Source of the DNA: a virus | Length of the DNA stretch: 22,007 bases | Direction: 5' to 3' (one strand) | IMG/VR virus record: IMGVR_UViG_3300037246_000415 | Span: 1 to 22,007 of that record | In this document: in pieces, positions 1 through 7,906 of the stretch | Layout of the letters: each line of letters starts with the position of its first letter | Numbering within the stretch: position 1 is the stretch's first letter | Notes under the pieces: generated by a model | Database searches by the model: none | Told to the model about the DNA's origin: nothing | The model's input: the letters and a program-made list of their open reading frames with translations, nothing else | Made by a program: the position numbers and the translations under genes

Positions 1-1176
1 CTGGGCCACCAAGCCCATCGTCTTGGGGGCGTCGATCTGGACCTGATCCCCGATCTCGACCCTGAAGCTGTCCCAGGCTCCCTGGACGTTCATCACCCTG
101 AAGGGCTCGTTCTGGAAGTAGATCCGCTCCTCGGCGATCCGCTCGGCTGCGTAGTCTTCCCGGTAGTCGGTCCCGATGTCCTGCCCCCGCCGTTCATGCT
201 TGGCTATCGACAGGGGGTCCTCGATGGGAGAGTTGAACGTCTCCACGGTGCCCCCTGCCCCGTCGTTCCGGGTCACCACGGCCGAGTTGACGATGTGGGT
301 GTCGGGCTTGCCGACGGTCAGATCGAGCAGGTTCCGGCCCTCCTCGAAGATGTAGGCGACCTGGGCCCCGGCTGGCTCAGGGCGAAAGGTGAAGTATTCA
401 AGCTCGCCGACCGAGTTCCAGCGCAGCCCCGCGTTCGCGATGGCGAGCTGGGCGCTGATCTGACTCCACCAGGTGCCGCTCGTGATCAGCAACTCCTCTT
501 GCAAGAACCCCTCGGCCGACTCGTGGAAGATAGCATCTCGGAACTGAGGATCGTTCAGGAACGCCCCGAACCCGGACTGCTTCAGTAGATCGTAGACCAC
601 GTAGGAGGGGGGATAGACCCGGTACCGTCGCCCGGTCTCATCCCCGGACTCGGGGTCTTCATCGGGGTCCCGGAACTGGAGGTCGGAGTTGATCGAGTTG
701 CGTCTCAGCCGAGCCAGGGGGTCGATGCAGACCAGCTCGGCCCGGCCGTCCTGGCTTACCCTCACGTCCACCAGGAGGGCCGTGAACACGGTCTGCGTCT
801 CGGTAGTCCCGCTCGGCAGCTTGACCCCCATCTTGACCGTCACGGTCGCTTGGTGCCAATCCAGGGGCGTCCCGGTGCCATTATTAAGGACCGACTGACG
901 GTCCCAATCGGAAAACCAGAACCCCAGGCCCCCGACTCCGAACTGGCTGATGAACGGGTTGGCTCCTGGCGTGATCGGCATGTTATCCACGTCGATCGAG
1001 AGCGTGCTGAGCTCAAAAGTCCGGGATAGGGGGCGGGATGAGACCCGGAGCACCGGAACGTCGGTGGTGACCAGGGAGATGGTCTTCGAGACCGGGGGCC
1101 CGATGGTCAGCTCGAAGACTGGCTCAGCCCCGGCTCGCTGCATGGCTTGGACAGCATCGGCCGAAAAGGACAGCAT
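1..1176 (-). CDS. Tail hub / baseplate-type protein, partial (C-terminus beyond the window)
   Basis: An open frame reads from an ATG at 1176 to the left edge without a stop, giving 392 N-terminal residues beginning MLSFSADAVQAMQ. The start overlaps the stop of the upstream gene as TGATG, so translation is probably coupled. The first 150 residues look beta-rich. Residues about 250-392 (NLLDLTVGKPDTHIVNS, then DYREDYAAERIAEERI and VEIGDQVQID) resemble the hub domains of gp27-like or prophage tail endopeptidase-like proteins, in which a beta-barrel domain ends in a motif of the type 'I-G-D-x-V'. Its place directly after the tape measure and distal-tail genes fits a tail tip hub, which would anchor fibres or a cell-wall hydrolase. 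The family call rests on pattern and gene order. Any enzymatic C-terminus would lie outside the window. Confidence 0.7.
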   Translation of the reverse strand, partial: MLSFSADAVQAMQRAGAEPVFELTIGPPVSKTISLVTTDVPVLRVSSRPLSRTFELSTLSIDVDNMPITPGANPFISQFGVGGLGFWFSDWDRQSVLNNGTGTPLDWHQATVTVKMGVKLPSGTTETQTVFTALLVDVRVSQDGRAELVCIDPLARLRRNSINSDLQFRDPDEDPESGDETGRRYRVYPPSYVVYDLLKQSGFGAFLNDPQFRDAIFHESAEGFLQEELLITSGTWWSQISAQLAIANAGLRWNSVGELEYFTFRPEPAGAQVAYIFEEGRNLLDLTVGKPDTHIVNSAVVTRNDGAGGTVETFNSPIEDPLSIAKHERRGQDIGTDYREDYAAERIAEERIYFQNEPFRVMNVQGAWDSFRVEIGDQVQIDAPKTMGLVAQ

Positions 1177-2837
1177 CAGACGAGTCCTGCGGGGACGTGC
1201 GCCACTTCTTCGAGCGTGATATCGCCAACGATCTCGTCGGTGAACGGGCCCCGGAACCCGGACGGGACTCCGGTGATCTGGAACAGCCGCCCCGCCGTCT
1301 GCTGAAGGAAAGCCTGGATGCCGGGATCGGTGCGCATCGTGTAGTCGTCCAGGATCTCCTGATCGGTCCATGCCCGCATCTCGATCCGGCAGGCATCGAG
1401 CGGAGTATTCAAGCCAATATCCCCAGGGCTGCCCAGGCCGAGGTCAGAGCCGATATAGATCCCGGCGTCCCCAATCGGTCCGGACGGTGCCGACTGGGTG
1501 CCACCACCGATACCGGCCCCGTTCTCGAATGCCCGGATCTTGAAGGCCGTCCCGGCGGTGATCTCCAGGCGGAAGATGATCTGGGTCCACTCGCCCGGAG
1601 TCGCGCTCGAGGATGGATTGAACACGGTCCCCGCGATGTTCGTCTCGTAAGCTCCGTTCCTCATGCGGATATACCGGTTGGAGGAGCCGTCCCGCCACGA
1701 TGCGAAGTAGACCGTATCGTCCCTGACCGGGAGAGCCTTGTACCAGAAGATGAACATCATCCCGCCGCCTGCTCCGGGGATCTGGTCATTGATGAATAGC
1801 TTGTCCGCCACTCCCGCACCCAGCCCAGCCTGAAGGTAGGAAGTCGCATAAAGGCCGTCCTCGATCATGGGGGCCGAGATGTGAAGCAGGGCCACGTCGG
1901 TGGCCGTTGACTCGACCGCGCTGATCTGGGTCACTCCGGCAGCGGTCGTGGTCATCGGCACCTCGACCTTCTGCCAGGCATCGGTAAGCGTCACCTCAGG
2001 CGACTGGATTGTTCCATCGAACCCCTGGAAGTTGATCTTGATCTTGCCGTCCCCCCGGACGTAGCAGGAAGCTATGAAGTCGCCAGACGGGCGGCTGGAG
2101 GTAGCTGGGAAGAAGGCCTCATCTCCCGCCACCAAGAATATGGACGCCCTCGGGCCGTCAGGGATGTTCGAGATGATGGCGTCGTGCTCGAACGAAGGTG
2201 CAGCGATCCAGCCCGGGCTGGCGGTCAGGGTGTTGGCGTACTGATCCCGCGCCGACTCGATGAGCAACGCTCGACCGATCATGCCCGGGACCAGCTTCAT
2301 GATCGCGTTGTTATTCCCGTCGCCCGAGACCAGTTGCTCCGCTCCCATCACCGGAGACTCCCAGGCGCCTGTCGGTTCCCGGATCCTCCACTGGTCCGTC
2401 CCTTCTCCGCTCTCGCCGATCTCAGCCAGCCCTCCGCCCTCGTCCTGGCCCGCGAACGTTGAGCTCCAGAAGGTCCGAGGTGACCAGTAGGGGCTGAAGG
2501 CCACCAACCGCTGGGTGTTGTACAGCTTGCCGAAAGCCATCCAGTCGGTCGGAGTCCAGCTGTCCACGGCGACCCGGAGCCGGATCAGCTCCCGCAGAGG
2601 TCGCGTCACGCGAGCCGAACCACGGAGCCGATCCGAGACGATGGTCCTGGGCTTGAACCCCGTGATCGAGGGGATGAATGGCATCCCGTCCGGACCCAGA
2701 TCCATCTCCACCGACTCGTGGTAGGGGAAGCCAGCGTTCCCGAGGATCGGGAGCATATGCCTGCCGTTGACCAGCCCCGGGGTCGTCGTCGAGAACAGCT
2801 CGACCGGAGCCGTGACGAGCTTAAACGTCCAACTCAT
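1176..2837 (-). CDS. Distal tail protein with LamG/concanavalin-like domain
   Basis: This 553-residue protein starts at an ATG that overlaps the tape measure stop as ATGA. The N-terminal region of about 120 residues (MSWTFKLVTAPVELF, later LRELIRLRVAVDSWTPTDW) has the layout of a distal-tail ring protein. Residues about 125-340 include a stretch like a carbohydrate-binding beta-sandwich (FIASCYVRGDGKIKINFQGF). Residues about 350-510 look like a LamG/concanavalin-type jelly roll: MMFIFWYKAL, YIRMRNGAYE, WTQIIFRLEI, then IGDAGIYIGS and LDACRIEMRAWTDQEI, the usual closing strand of such domains. The position after the tape measure gene and before the hub gene suggests a tail-tip protein contacting host surface sugars. 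The function is inferred and no catalytic motif is visible. Confidence 0.65.
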   Translation of the reverse strand: MSWTFKLVTAPVELFSTTTPGLVNGRHMLPILGNAGFPYHESVEMDLGPDGMPFIPSITGFKPRTIVSDRLRGSARVTRPLRELIRLRVAVDSWTPTDWMAFGKLYNTQRLVAFSPYWSPRTFWSSTFAGQDEGGGLAEIGESGEGTDQWRIREPTGAWESPVMGAEQLVSGDGNNNAIMKLVPGMIGRALLIESARDQYANTLTASPGWIAAPSFEHDAIISNIPDGPRASIFLVAGDEAFFPATSSRPSGDFIASCYVRGDGKIKINFQGFDGTIQSPEVTLTDAWQKVEVPMTTTAAGVTQISAVESTATDVALLHISAPMIEDGLYATSYLQAGLGAGVADKLFINDQIPGAGGGMMFIFWYKALPVRDDTVYFASWRDGSSNRYIRMRNGAYETNIAGTVFNPSSSATPGEWTQIIFRLEITAGTAFKIRAFENGAGIGGGTQSAPSGPIGDAGIYIGSDLGLGSPGDIGLNTPLDACRIEMRAWTDQEILDDYTMRTDPGIQAFLQQTAGRLFQITGVPSGFRGPFTDEIVGDITLEEVAHVPAGLV

Positions 2838-4912
2838 AAGTCTACCGCCGTCTGGTTGAAGTCCTGGAACCGGGTTATCTGCCGGGCTGCCTCGGCTGCC
2901 TCGGCCCGGGTTCCCATGAAGAACTGCGTCGAGATCGTGACCGGGGTAGGCGCATTGACGGCAGCCCCACCACCACGGACGATCTGCTCGAACTCCCGAT
3001 TCTGCGGGGCGGTCAAGATACGCTCTCCACCCTGGACGAGCGACAGCACCTCCTGGCCTGGACGTCCCGGCACCACACCACCCTCGTGGAAGTTCAGCAT
3101 CGATCCGATGTTTAGGACGCCGCCGAGCTGGCCGAAGCCAGGGATCAGGGACATGAGCAGCTTGAAGGCCAGCAGCTTGACGATCGCCGCGACCAGCGAG
3201 GCGACGATCCCCGCGAACACTTCCTTGAACACCTTGCCGAAGTCCTTTAGCTGGATCTTCCCCTCCATGATCCCTTGCTGGACCACGGCACCGAATCCGT
3301 TGCCCACGGCGGCCAGACCATTCACGGCAAGGAGCGCGAAGTTCTGCGCTGACGATCCGAGGTTCATAAACTCCTGGGAGACCGCGACCCCGAACTCGCC
3401 GAGCCGCCCCATCTCCTCCGAGACCTTCTCGATCGACTCGGGCCCGAGGTCCCCCATCTCCATGATCCGCAGGGCCATCTGATCGAGCAGGTCCAGATCC
3501 AGTTGGAGGGGCTCCCCGACCTCGATCAGCTCGTCCTTCATGCTGGCGATGTGGTCGGCGAGGTTGATCTCCGTATCGCCGAACCTCGCGAACCGCATCC
3601 CCACATCGGCGAGATTCGTCTTGATGAGCTCTAGCTCGGCGTTGAGTCGTTCGAGGTCTACGACGGCCTCGCCGCCACCAGTACCCACTTCCGGGACTTC
3701 TCCTTTTACGCCCGCCGGGGCAAGGGGTCCGAGTCCCGCCTCCTTGCGCCGCTCGAAAAGGTCGCCGAGACCGGCTTCCGCGATAGTGTCGAACGCCCTC
3801 GCGCCCTCCTGCTGGAATGGGCTCTCCTCGACCCCCTGCTTCGCGACCGTAATAGCCCGCTCGGCCTCGTCCACCGTCCCCTTCAGGGCAAGGGTGATGA
3901 GCCCTATCGCGATCGCTATGCCACCCAAGGCGAGCAGGAGAGGGCCAGCCGTGACCCCGAGCAGAGCGATCCGAACGGCCAGGATGGCGAGCTTAATGGA
4001 CTCGAAGGCAGCGACCACCTTGGGGGCTATGATCAGAACCCCACCGATCACCGATGTGGCCTTGCCAAAGGCGAAGATAAGCCCACCGGCTGCGGTGATC
4101 GAGACGGCGATCTTGGTGATCGCATTGACCACCGTGGGGTGTTCCTTCACGAACTCCCGGAGCTTGGCCACGAACTTGGTCAACTCCTTCAGCACCTCGA
4201 CGAATGCAGGCCCGAGAGCGACCAGCAGCTCCTGCCCCACCGCCTCGGCAGCCGCCTTGGTTTCCCGCATCGCGGCGGTGAACTTCTTGGCGGCCTCGGC
4301 CTCGACCTTGGTCAGGGTCACGCCTAGCTCGTCCGCCCGCTCGGTGTAGGCCCTGATCGCATCCTCGCCCTCGGCCAGGATCGGGATAAGCCCCGAGCCA
4401 GTCTCCCCGAAGATCCGGACGATGGCCGCGGTCCGCTCAGTCTCGTTGGCGAGCTTGGGGAGGTTGCGGGCGACTTCGATCATTACGTCGTCGATGGACC
4501 GGAGAGATCCGTCGGCGTTCTCGATGTCGATGCCCAACTTGATGAACTGGCCCGCCGCCTCGCCGAGCCCCGTCCGAGCGATGGACATATTGGTAATGCC
4601 CTGGCGCATCGCGTCGAAGAACTTGTCCTGAGCGAACCCGGTCTGCCCAGCGGCGAAGGCGAGCTTGGAATACCTCTCGGTCGTCAGCCCAAGCACCTGG
4701 GCCTGAGTGATCATCTCGTCGGTGGATCGTGCCGTAGCGGTTACGATGCCCACCAGGGCAGCGGTTACAGCGCCACCTACAGAGACGAACTTCTTGCCCA
4801 TCTCCTCGGCAGCCTTGCCGGTTTCCTTGAGCTGCTTCTGGGCACCCTTCAGGGCATTATCGGACCCGTTGATGCCCTTGATGATGAGCTGGATCAGGTG
4901 CTGTTTTGCCAC
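2834..4912 (-). CDS. Tail tape measure protein
   Basis: A 692-residue protein starting at GTG, chosen because GAGGGG lies 5 bases upstream and the reading begins MAKQHLIQLI. Its composition is typical of the family. It has an Ala/Lys/Glu-rich helical N-terminal part (KGAQKQLKETGKAAEEMGKK), a TP901-like core with short ALGLT/FAAGQTG-type motifs around residues 70-130, a cluster of hydrophobic segments around residues 265-350, and a second hydrophobic stretch near 580-610. The C-terminal region contains FHEGGVVPGRPGQEVLSLVQGGERIL, the conserved tail seen in many siphophage tape measures. It follows the tail assembly chaperone pair and precedes the distal tail gene, the standard order. By the usual rule of about 0.15 nm per residue the tail would be near 100 nm; this is an inference. 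Confidence 0.95.
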   Translation of the reverse strand: MAKQHLIQLIIKGINGSDNALKGAQKQLKETGKAAEEMGKKFVSVGGAVTAALVGIVTATARSTDEMITQAQVLGLTTERYSKLAFAAGQTGFAQDKFFDAMRQGITNMSIARTGLGEAAGQFIKLGIDIENADGSLRSIDDVMIEVARNLPKLANETERTAAIVRIFGETGSGLIPILAEGEDAIRAYTERADELGVTLTKVEAEAAKKFTAAMRETKAAAEAVGQELLVALGPAFVEVLKELTKFVAKLREFVKEHPTVVNAITKIAVSITAAGGLIFAFGKATSVIGGVLIIAPKVVAAFESIKLAILAVRIALLGVTAGPLLLALGGIAIAIGLITLALKGTVDEAERAITVAKQGVEESPFQQEGARAFDTIAEAGLGDLFERRKEAGLGPLAPAGVKGEVPEVGTGGGEAVVDLERLNAELELIKTNLADVGMRFARFGDTEINLADHIASMKDELIEVGEPLQLDLDLLDQMALRIMEMGDLGPESIEKVSEEMGRLGEFGVAVSQEFMNLGSSAQNFALLAVNGLAAVGNGFGAVVQQGIMEGKIQLKDFGKVFKEVFAGIVASLVAAIVKLLAFKLLMSLIPGFGQLGGVLNIGSMLNFHEGGVVPGRPGQEVLSLVQGGERILTAPQNREFEQIVRGGGAAVNAPTPVTISTQFFMGTRAEAAEAARQITRFQDFNQTAVDL

Positions 4913-4926
4913 GCTATCCCCTCGCT

Positions 4927-4993
4927 AGTCCGACGCTACTCGGACGCTGCTCGGACGCTAGTCCGACGCTGCTCCCGACGCTACTTCGACGCT
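4927..4993 (-). repeat. Six-copy 11-bp tandem repeat with interleaved dyads
   Basis: On the plus strand the units are AGTCCGACGCT, ACTCGGACGCT, GCTCGGACGCT, AGTCCGACGCT, GCTCCCGACGCT (12 bases) and ACTTCGACGCT, head to tail. The invariant part is GACGCT. Units alternate between TCCGAC and TCGGAC, so neighbouring copies are partly inverted to each other and can form stems such as CGGAC/GTCCG with a 4-base loop. The array fills nearly the whole gap between the chaperone extension stop (4981-4983) and the Shine-Dalgarno of the tape measure gene. A period of 11 is not a multiple of 3, and most of the array is outside any gene. Confidence 0.85.
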
Positions 4994-5190
4994 GCCGATC
5001 CGGCCGCCACCGCCACCGCGATCCCGGGCCCCATGTCGTCCTTCCCGGCCTGGAGGACCAGCTCGCGTATCATCTCGGTCTTCTGAGTCTCGGCCGCATT
5101 GGCAAAGGCCATGACGATATGGAACTCCCGCGAGGGTAGGTCCCAAACCTCGAACGGCCACTTGCCGTATATCTGGGCAGCCTTATTGAC
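4981..5190 (-). CDS. Tail assembly chaperone, frameshift-encoded C-terminal extension (GT-like)
   Basis: A 69-codon reading frame follows the chaperone gene in the +1 (equivalently -2) frame. It begins VNKAAQIYGKWPFEVW, continues with REFHIVMAFANAAETQ and ends VAAGSAASK with TAG. It has no ATG, GTG or TTG near its beginning; the first ATG is 27 codons in. The upstream chaperone frame overlaps it, and GGGG at 5197-5200 would let a glycyl-tRNA on GGG re-pair with GGG one base ahead. This matches the G/GT arrangement of siphophages, in which a fraction of ribosomes make a fusion that helps load tail tube subunits on the tape measure. The fusion would be about 218 residues. The exact slip site is inferred; a TTT CGC pair at the AKF-R codons upstream is a second candidate. 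Confidence 0.7.
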   Translation of the reverse strand, partial: VNKAAQIYGKWPFEVWDLPSREFHIVMAFANAAETQKTEMIRELVLQAGKDDMGPGIAVAVAAGSAASK

Positions 5191-5638
5191 CAGCCTCCCC
5201 GTCGGGGTCCACGCGAAACTTGGCGGCGACTGACGCCGCCTCCTTGACGTCCGTACCCGCGGCGATCGCCAGCACCTGGGTCGCCAGGATGATGAAGTCG
5301 TTGCCCAGGTCGGTTGCCGTCACGGCATCATCTGGACACTCGCTCGCCTCACCAGCCCAGAACTTAGGCTCGAGCATCACCTTCTCCAGGAGCTTGGACG
5401 CCAAGGGCGTGAGTTTGGTGATGTTCTTGTTCAGGTTCCCGAACTGCTTTTCTATGGCTCGCTTGCGGATCTTCGGATCGGCGTTGACGTCGGCGACGAT
5501 TGGATCCACCCCTGCCTCGATGAGGGTGAGGATGGACGGGCGCATGATGAGGATCTCGGTCCCCTCGGCACCCACGATCTTTATCCGGCTCTTTTCCCTG
5601 ATCGCCTTGGCGCGAGCGAGCGCCCCTGACTCTTCCAT
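5183..5638 (-). CDS. Tail assembly chaperone (G-like)
   Basis: This 151-residue protein lies between the tail tube gene and the tape measure gene, the diagnostic site for tail assembly chaperones. It starts at ATG with AGGGGG five bases upstream. The N-terminal third is a charged helix (EESGALARAKAIREKSRIK) followed by TEILIMRPSILTLIEAG. The remainder is helical with a hydrophobic C-terminal segment (DFIILATQVLAIAAG). Family members bind the tape measure protein before tail polymerisation and are absent from the finished virion. A frame-shifted extension overlaps the end of this gene. Sequence similarity to lambda G is not evident by eye, so the call rests on context, size and the overlapping extension. 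Confidence 0.8.
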   Translation of the reverse strand: MEESGALARAKAIREKSRIKIVGAEGTEILIMRPSILTLIEAGVDPIVADVNADPKIRKRAIEKQFGNLNKNITKLTPLASKLLEKVMLEPKFWAGEASECPDDAVTATDLGNDFIILATQVLAIAAGTDVKEAASVAAKFRVDPDGEAGQ

Positions 5639-5661
5639 CTCTGCCCCCTATCGTTTGGTTC

Positions 5662-6666
5662 CTACGTCACGGCACCAACGATCCCGTTGACGGCAGTAAT
5701 CGAGTAGAAGTCACTGCCTGAGACCATTGCCACGAAGGGGATAGTCTCGGTCATAACGCCGCCGCCGTCTACCGCACCTCTGGCTGAGCCGAACAGGACC
5801 TCGAACAGCTTGAATTTAAGCTCGTACTGCGAGGTGGTTGCCCCGACGATGACCTGCTCGCTCTGGTAGTTGAAGTTCAGCTCGCGGTGGGTCCGGAGCC
5901 TGAAGTAGTCGGCGAATACCTGATCCTCGAACTCTCGGGTCAGGGAGCCCGAGACGGCCATGATGTCGGTCGGGACCGTTTCCTTCATGACCGGATCGCC
6001 CAGATACTCCCGGTCGGTGCTGAGCGGTAGGGCGAAGTTGATGGTCGCGCTCTTGACGTTCAGCGGCAACGGGGTGCCGCCGCCGATATCAGCATGAGTG
6101 GCAATCAGGCCATCAGTACCGACCACACCATCGATCGCCACGACATCAGGAGCCGAGGGATAGGTCGGAGTTTCCAGGGCAACCGAGGCAGCGTGGACGA
6201 GCCCAATCCCGTTGAACACGGCTTCCAGGTTCTCGTTCGACAGGTTCAGAGTCACCCCGGCGAGCTTGATCCCGGTAATCGGCGTCATCAGGGGGCCCGC
6301 GCCCTCGTTGAACCGGCCCGTCAGCCCTACCTGCCTGGCTGTACTCGGGGTGAAGACATGGGTGAAGGCGGTAGTATCGACCGGCCCACTGACTGCATCA
6401 ATGCCACCGCACAGGTGGAGCCAGAGCAGCTCGGCCCCCTCATACTGAGGGTCGATGGTGAAGCTGCCCTCGGTCCGCTCCAGACGGTTCCGCATACCGG
6501 ACGCGCCCAGCCTCCCGAGTCCACGGTTGCCCCGTGTTTGCTCGGCTGCCGGTAGCCAGGAGGCCGAGACCCACCGATGGTTCTGGCCGCCAGTGGGGTC
6601 GGTCCCGTAGGTGGCCTCGGTTACGAAAGTGAAGAACGACTCAAGGCCCGTTCCGGGGGTAGGCAT
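5662..6666 (-). CDS. Major tail tube protein
   Basis: This 334-residue protein starts MPTPGTGLESFFTFVTEATYGTDP, an opening common in siphophage tail tube proteins, and has GGGAGG eight bases before the ATG. The sequence alternates in a beta-rich pattern (GSFTIDPQYEGAELLWLHLCGG, ITGIKLAGVTLNLS, LKFKLFEVLFG), consistent with the tube fold shared by lambda gpV and Hcp-like rings. A central repeat-like half is suggested by two similar beta modules around residues 60-150 and 195-330. It follows the head-tail joining genes and precedes the chaperone, as expected. It should polymerise around the tape measure protein to form the DNA conduit. Confidence 0.85.
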   Translation of the reverse strand: MPTPGTGLESFFTFVTEATYGTDPTGGQNHRWVSASWLPAAEQTRGNRGLGRLGASGMRNRLERTEGSFTIDPQYEGAELLWLHLCGGIDAVSGPVDTTAFTHVFTPSTARQVGLTGRFNEGAGPLMTPITGIKLAGVTLNLSNENLEAVFNGIGLVHAASVALETPTYPSAPDVVAIDGVVGTDGLIATHADIGGGTPLPLNVKSATINFALPLSTDREYLGDPVMKETVPTDIMAVSGSLTREFEDQVFADYFRLRTHRELNFNYQSEQVIVGATTSQYELKFKLFEVLFGSARGAVDGGGVMTETIPFVAMVSGSDFYSITAVNGIVGAVT

Positions 6667-6669
6667 CTT

Positions 6670-6837
6670 CTAATCCTCCCGCTTGGCCTTGGCCTTCTTG
6701 ACCACGGACCAGCTGCTAGGGTTCTGGGCGATGAGGGCCTTGCCGATCTCCTCGGACACCTCGACCTCCTCGCCCCGCTTGACTTCCATCCCCTCGAGGA
6801 GCACACCGCTCAAGGGGCCTTCGTATGTGACCTGCAT
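6670..6837 (-). CDS. Small 55-residue protein of the head-tail joining region
   Basis: A short gene fills the space between the tail terminator and tail tube genes. Translation begins MQVTYEGPLSGVLLEG and ends KAKAKRED. GGAGG lies five bases before the chosen ATG at 6837, and another ATG directly upstream would be only two bases from it. The start overlaps the preceding stop as TGATG. Residues 20-45 (KRGEEVEVSEEIGKALIAQN) resemble residues in the product of 8527-8922 (RAGDVLEVSHSNAMILLKAH), so the two may be small relatives. Both have a short beta module and a basic tail. Proteins of this size and pattern are common in siphophage head-tail regions, but I do not know their role. Confidence 0.8.
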   Translation of the reverse strand: MQVTYEGPLSGVLLEGMEVKRGEEVEVSEEIGKALIAQNPSSWSVVKKAKAKRED

Positions 6838-7301
6838 CATCGCCTCCGGTTGTAATTCATCGTCTCCGTGATCAGGAACGTCGACCAGCGCCCATCGAGG
6901 TCGTGATCGAACTCCCGTCTACGGGTCGAGTTGAACACCCGGCTGCCCCGGGACAGGTTGGCGTCCATGGCCTTTTCGACATCGACCGCCACCTGCTCGG
7001 CGATCTGTGGGGCACTGAGCCCCGGGAACCTCGCTTCGTCCTTCATGACGTACACCTGCACCAAGCACTCCATCTCGTCCTGGTCGCTGTTGCTGGCTAT
7101 GTTCTCACCGCCGCCGTCCTGGGCGACGATCAGGCACCAAGGCGTGTCGATGCTGGACAACTGCTGCATCGGGTTCGGGTCCTGAGTCACCGTCTTGAGC
7201 CCGAGCCAGTAGTTCACGCCCTCAGGGACTCCGATAAGGGCAGTCAGTTGGGCAACGATGACGTCCAGGATGTCCTGCCGGTAATTGGTTGGAACTGGCA
7301 T
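6837..7301 (-). CDS. Tail terminator / tail completion-like protein
   Basis: A 154-residue protein starts MPVPTNYRQDILDVIVAQL at an ATG that overlaps the previous stop as ATGA. A longer frame extends upstream but runs antiparallel to nothing known and overlaps the neck gene entirely, so I did not use it. The fold pattern is an N-terminal helix, then strands (YWLGLKTVTQ, PWCLIVAQDG, ECLVQVYVMKD), a helix (APQIAEQVAVDVEKAMD) and final strands ending TFLITETMNYNRRR. This arrangement matches lambda gpU/minor tail terminator-like proteins, which cap the tail and join it to the head. It sits between the neck gene and the tube gene, which supports the call. Confidence 0.65.
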   Translation of the reverse strand: MPVPTNYRQDILDVIVAQLTALIGVPEGVNYWLGLKTVTQDPNPMQQLSSIDTPWCLIVAQDGGGENIASNSDQDEMECLVQVYVMKDEARFPGLSAPQIAEQVAVDVEKAMDANLSRGSRVFNSTRRREFDHDLDGRWSTFLITETMNYNRRR

Positions 7302-7906
7302 CAGGAGTTCCCCACGACGACACCGATGCGCCCGCCCACAAGGGCAATGATCTCGCCCTCGACTCCGGCGATGGCCTTTGAGAAGTACCGGGTCTTCTTG
7401 AGCCTGACGCTCGGCTTGAGTACGTAGTGGAACTCCAGCCTCACCGAGCCGTCTGCGTTCGTCCCGATCGCCCGGGCCAGGAGAGCCTGACCTTTCCCCT
7501 TCTTCGATACGACGACGAACAGATCGGGGAAGTCCCTTGGGCGGCGTTTCCTCGCAAGGTCTGAGATCGGAATGGCGAGGTTGCGGGTCCTCTTGGCCCG
7601 TATCGTTCCACCGCGCTCTTGGATCCGGCTGGCAGGGTGGGCAGAGCCAACCACGCCGATGACTGCGGAGTTCCCGCCTACCTTCTCGACCAGGGCGGCA
7701 GAGGTGAACGATGCCGCGAACGTGCCGGTCCGCGCTCTCCATCCCATCCGAGTCTTGATCTGCAGCTTGACGGCTCGCTCTGCGATCAGGGTGGACTTGC
7801 GAACTGAGTCAAACATCACCTTCGGAATGTCCGCCTCGAGAGCCTTCAGCCGCTCCTCGGACTCCTTGACCCCGATGGCCTTGGCCTCCAGCCGGAACTT
7901 GGCCAT
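7301..7906 (-). CDS. HK97 gp10-like neck / head-tail joining protein
   Basis: This 201-residue protein begins MAKFRLEAKAIGVKESEERLKAL. The ATG overlaps the connector stop as ATGA, which decides the start over a longer frame reaching to 8362. The N-terminal helix followed by a basic region (AVKLQIKTRMGWRARTGTFAAS) is characteristic of HK97 gp10-like virion morphogenesis proteins: residues around 'R-T-G-x-F/L-xxS' followed by strands with G-S/H motifs (VGSAHPASRIQERGG). Members form part of the neck between connector and tail terminator. The C-terminal part is basic (LKPSVRLKKTRYFSKAI). The order connector, gp10-like, terminator, tube is the HK97 order. Confidence 0.8.
   Translation of the reverse strand: MAKFRLEAKAIGVKESEERLKALEADIPKVMFDSVRKSTLIAERAVKLQIKTRMGWRARTGTFAASFTSAALVEKVGGNSAVIGVVGSAHPASRIQERGGTIRAKRTRNLAIPISDLARKRRPRDFPDLFVVVSKKGKGQALLARAIGTNADGSVRLEFHYVLKPSVRLKKTRYFSKAIAGVEGEIIALVGGRIGVVVGNS

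Noticed and set aside
4958-5161. 67-residue minus-strand frame starting MAVRGLGPTL
   Set aside because: It is in the wrong frame relative to the chaperone extension and reads as an Arg/Gly-rich peptide, while the overlapping frame gives a protein-like sequence.
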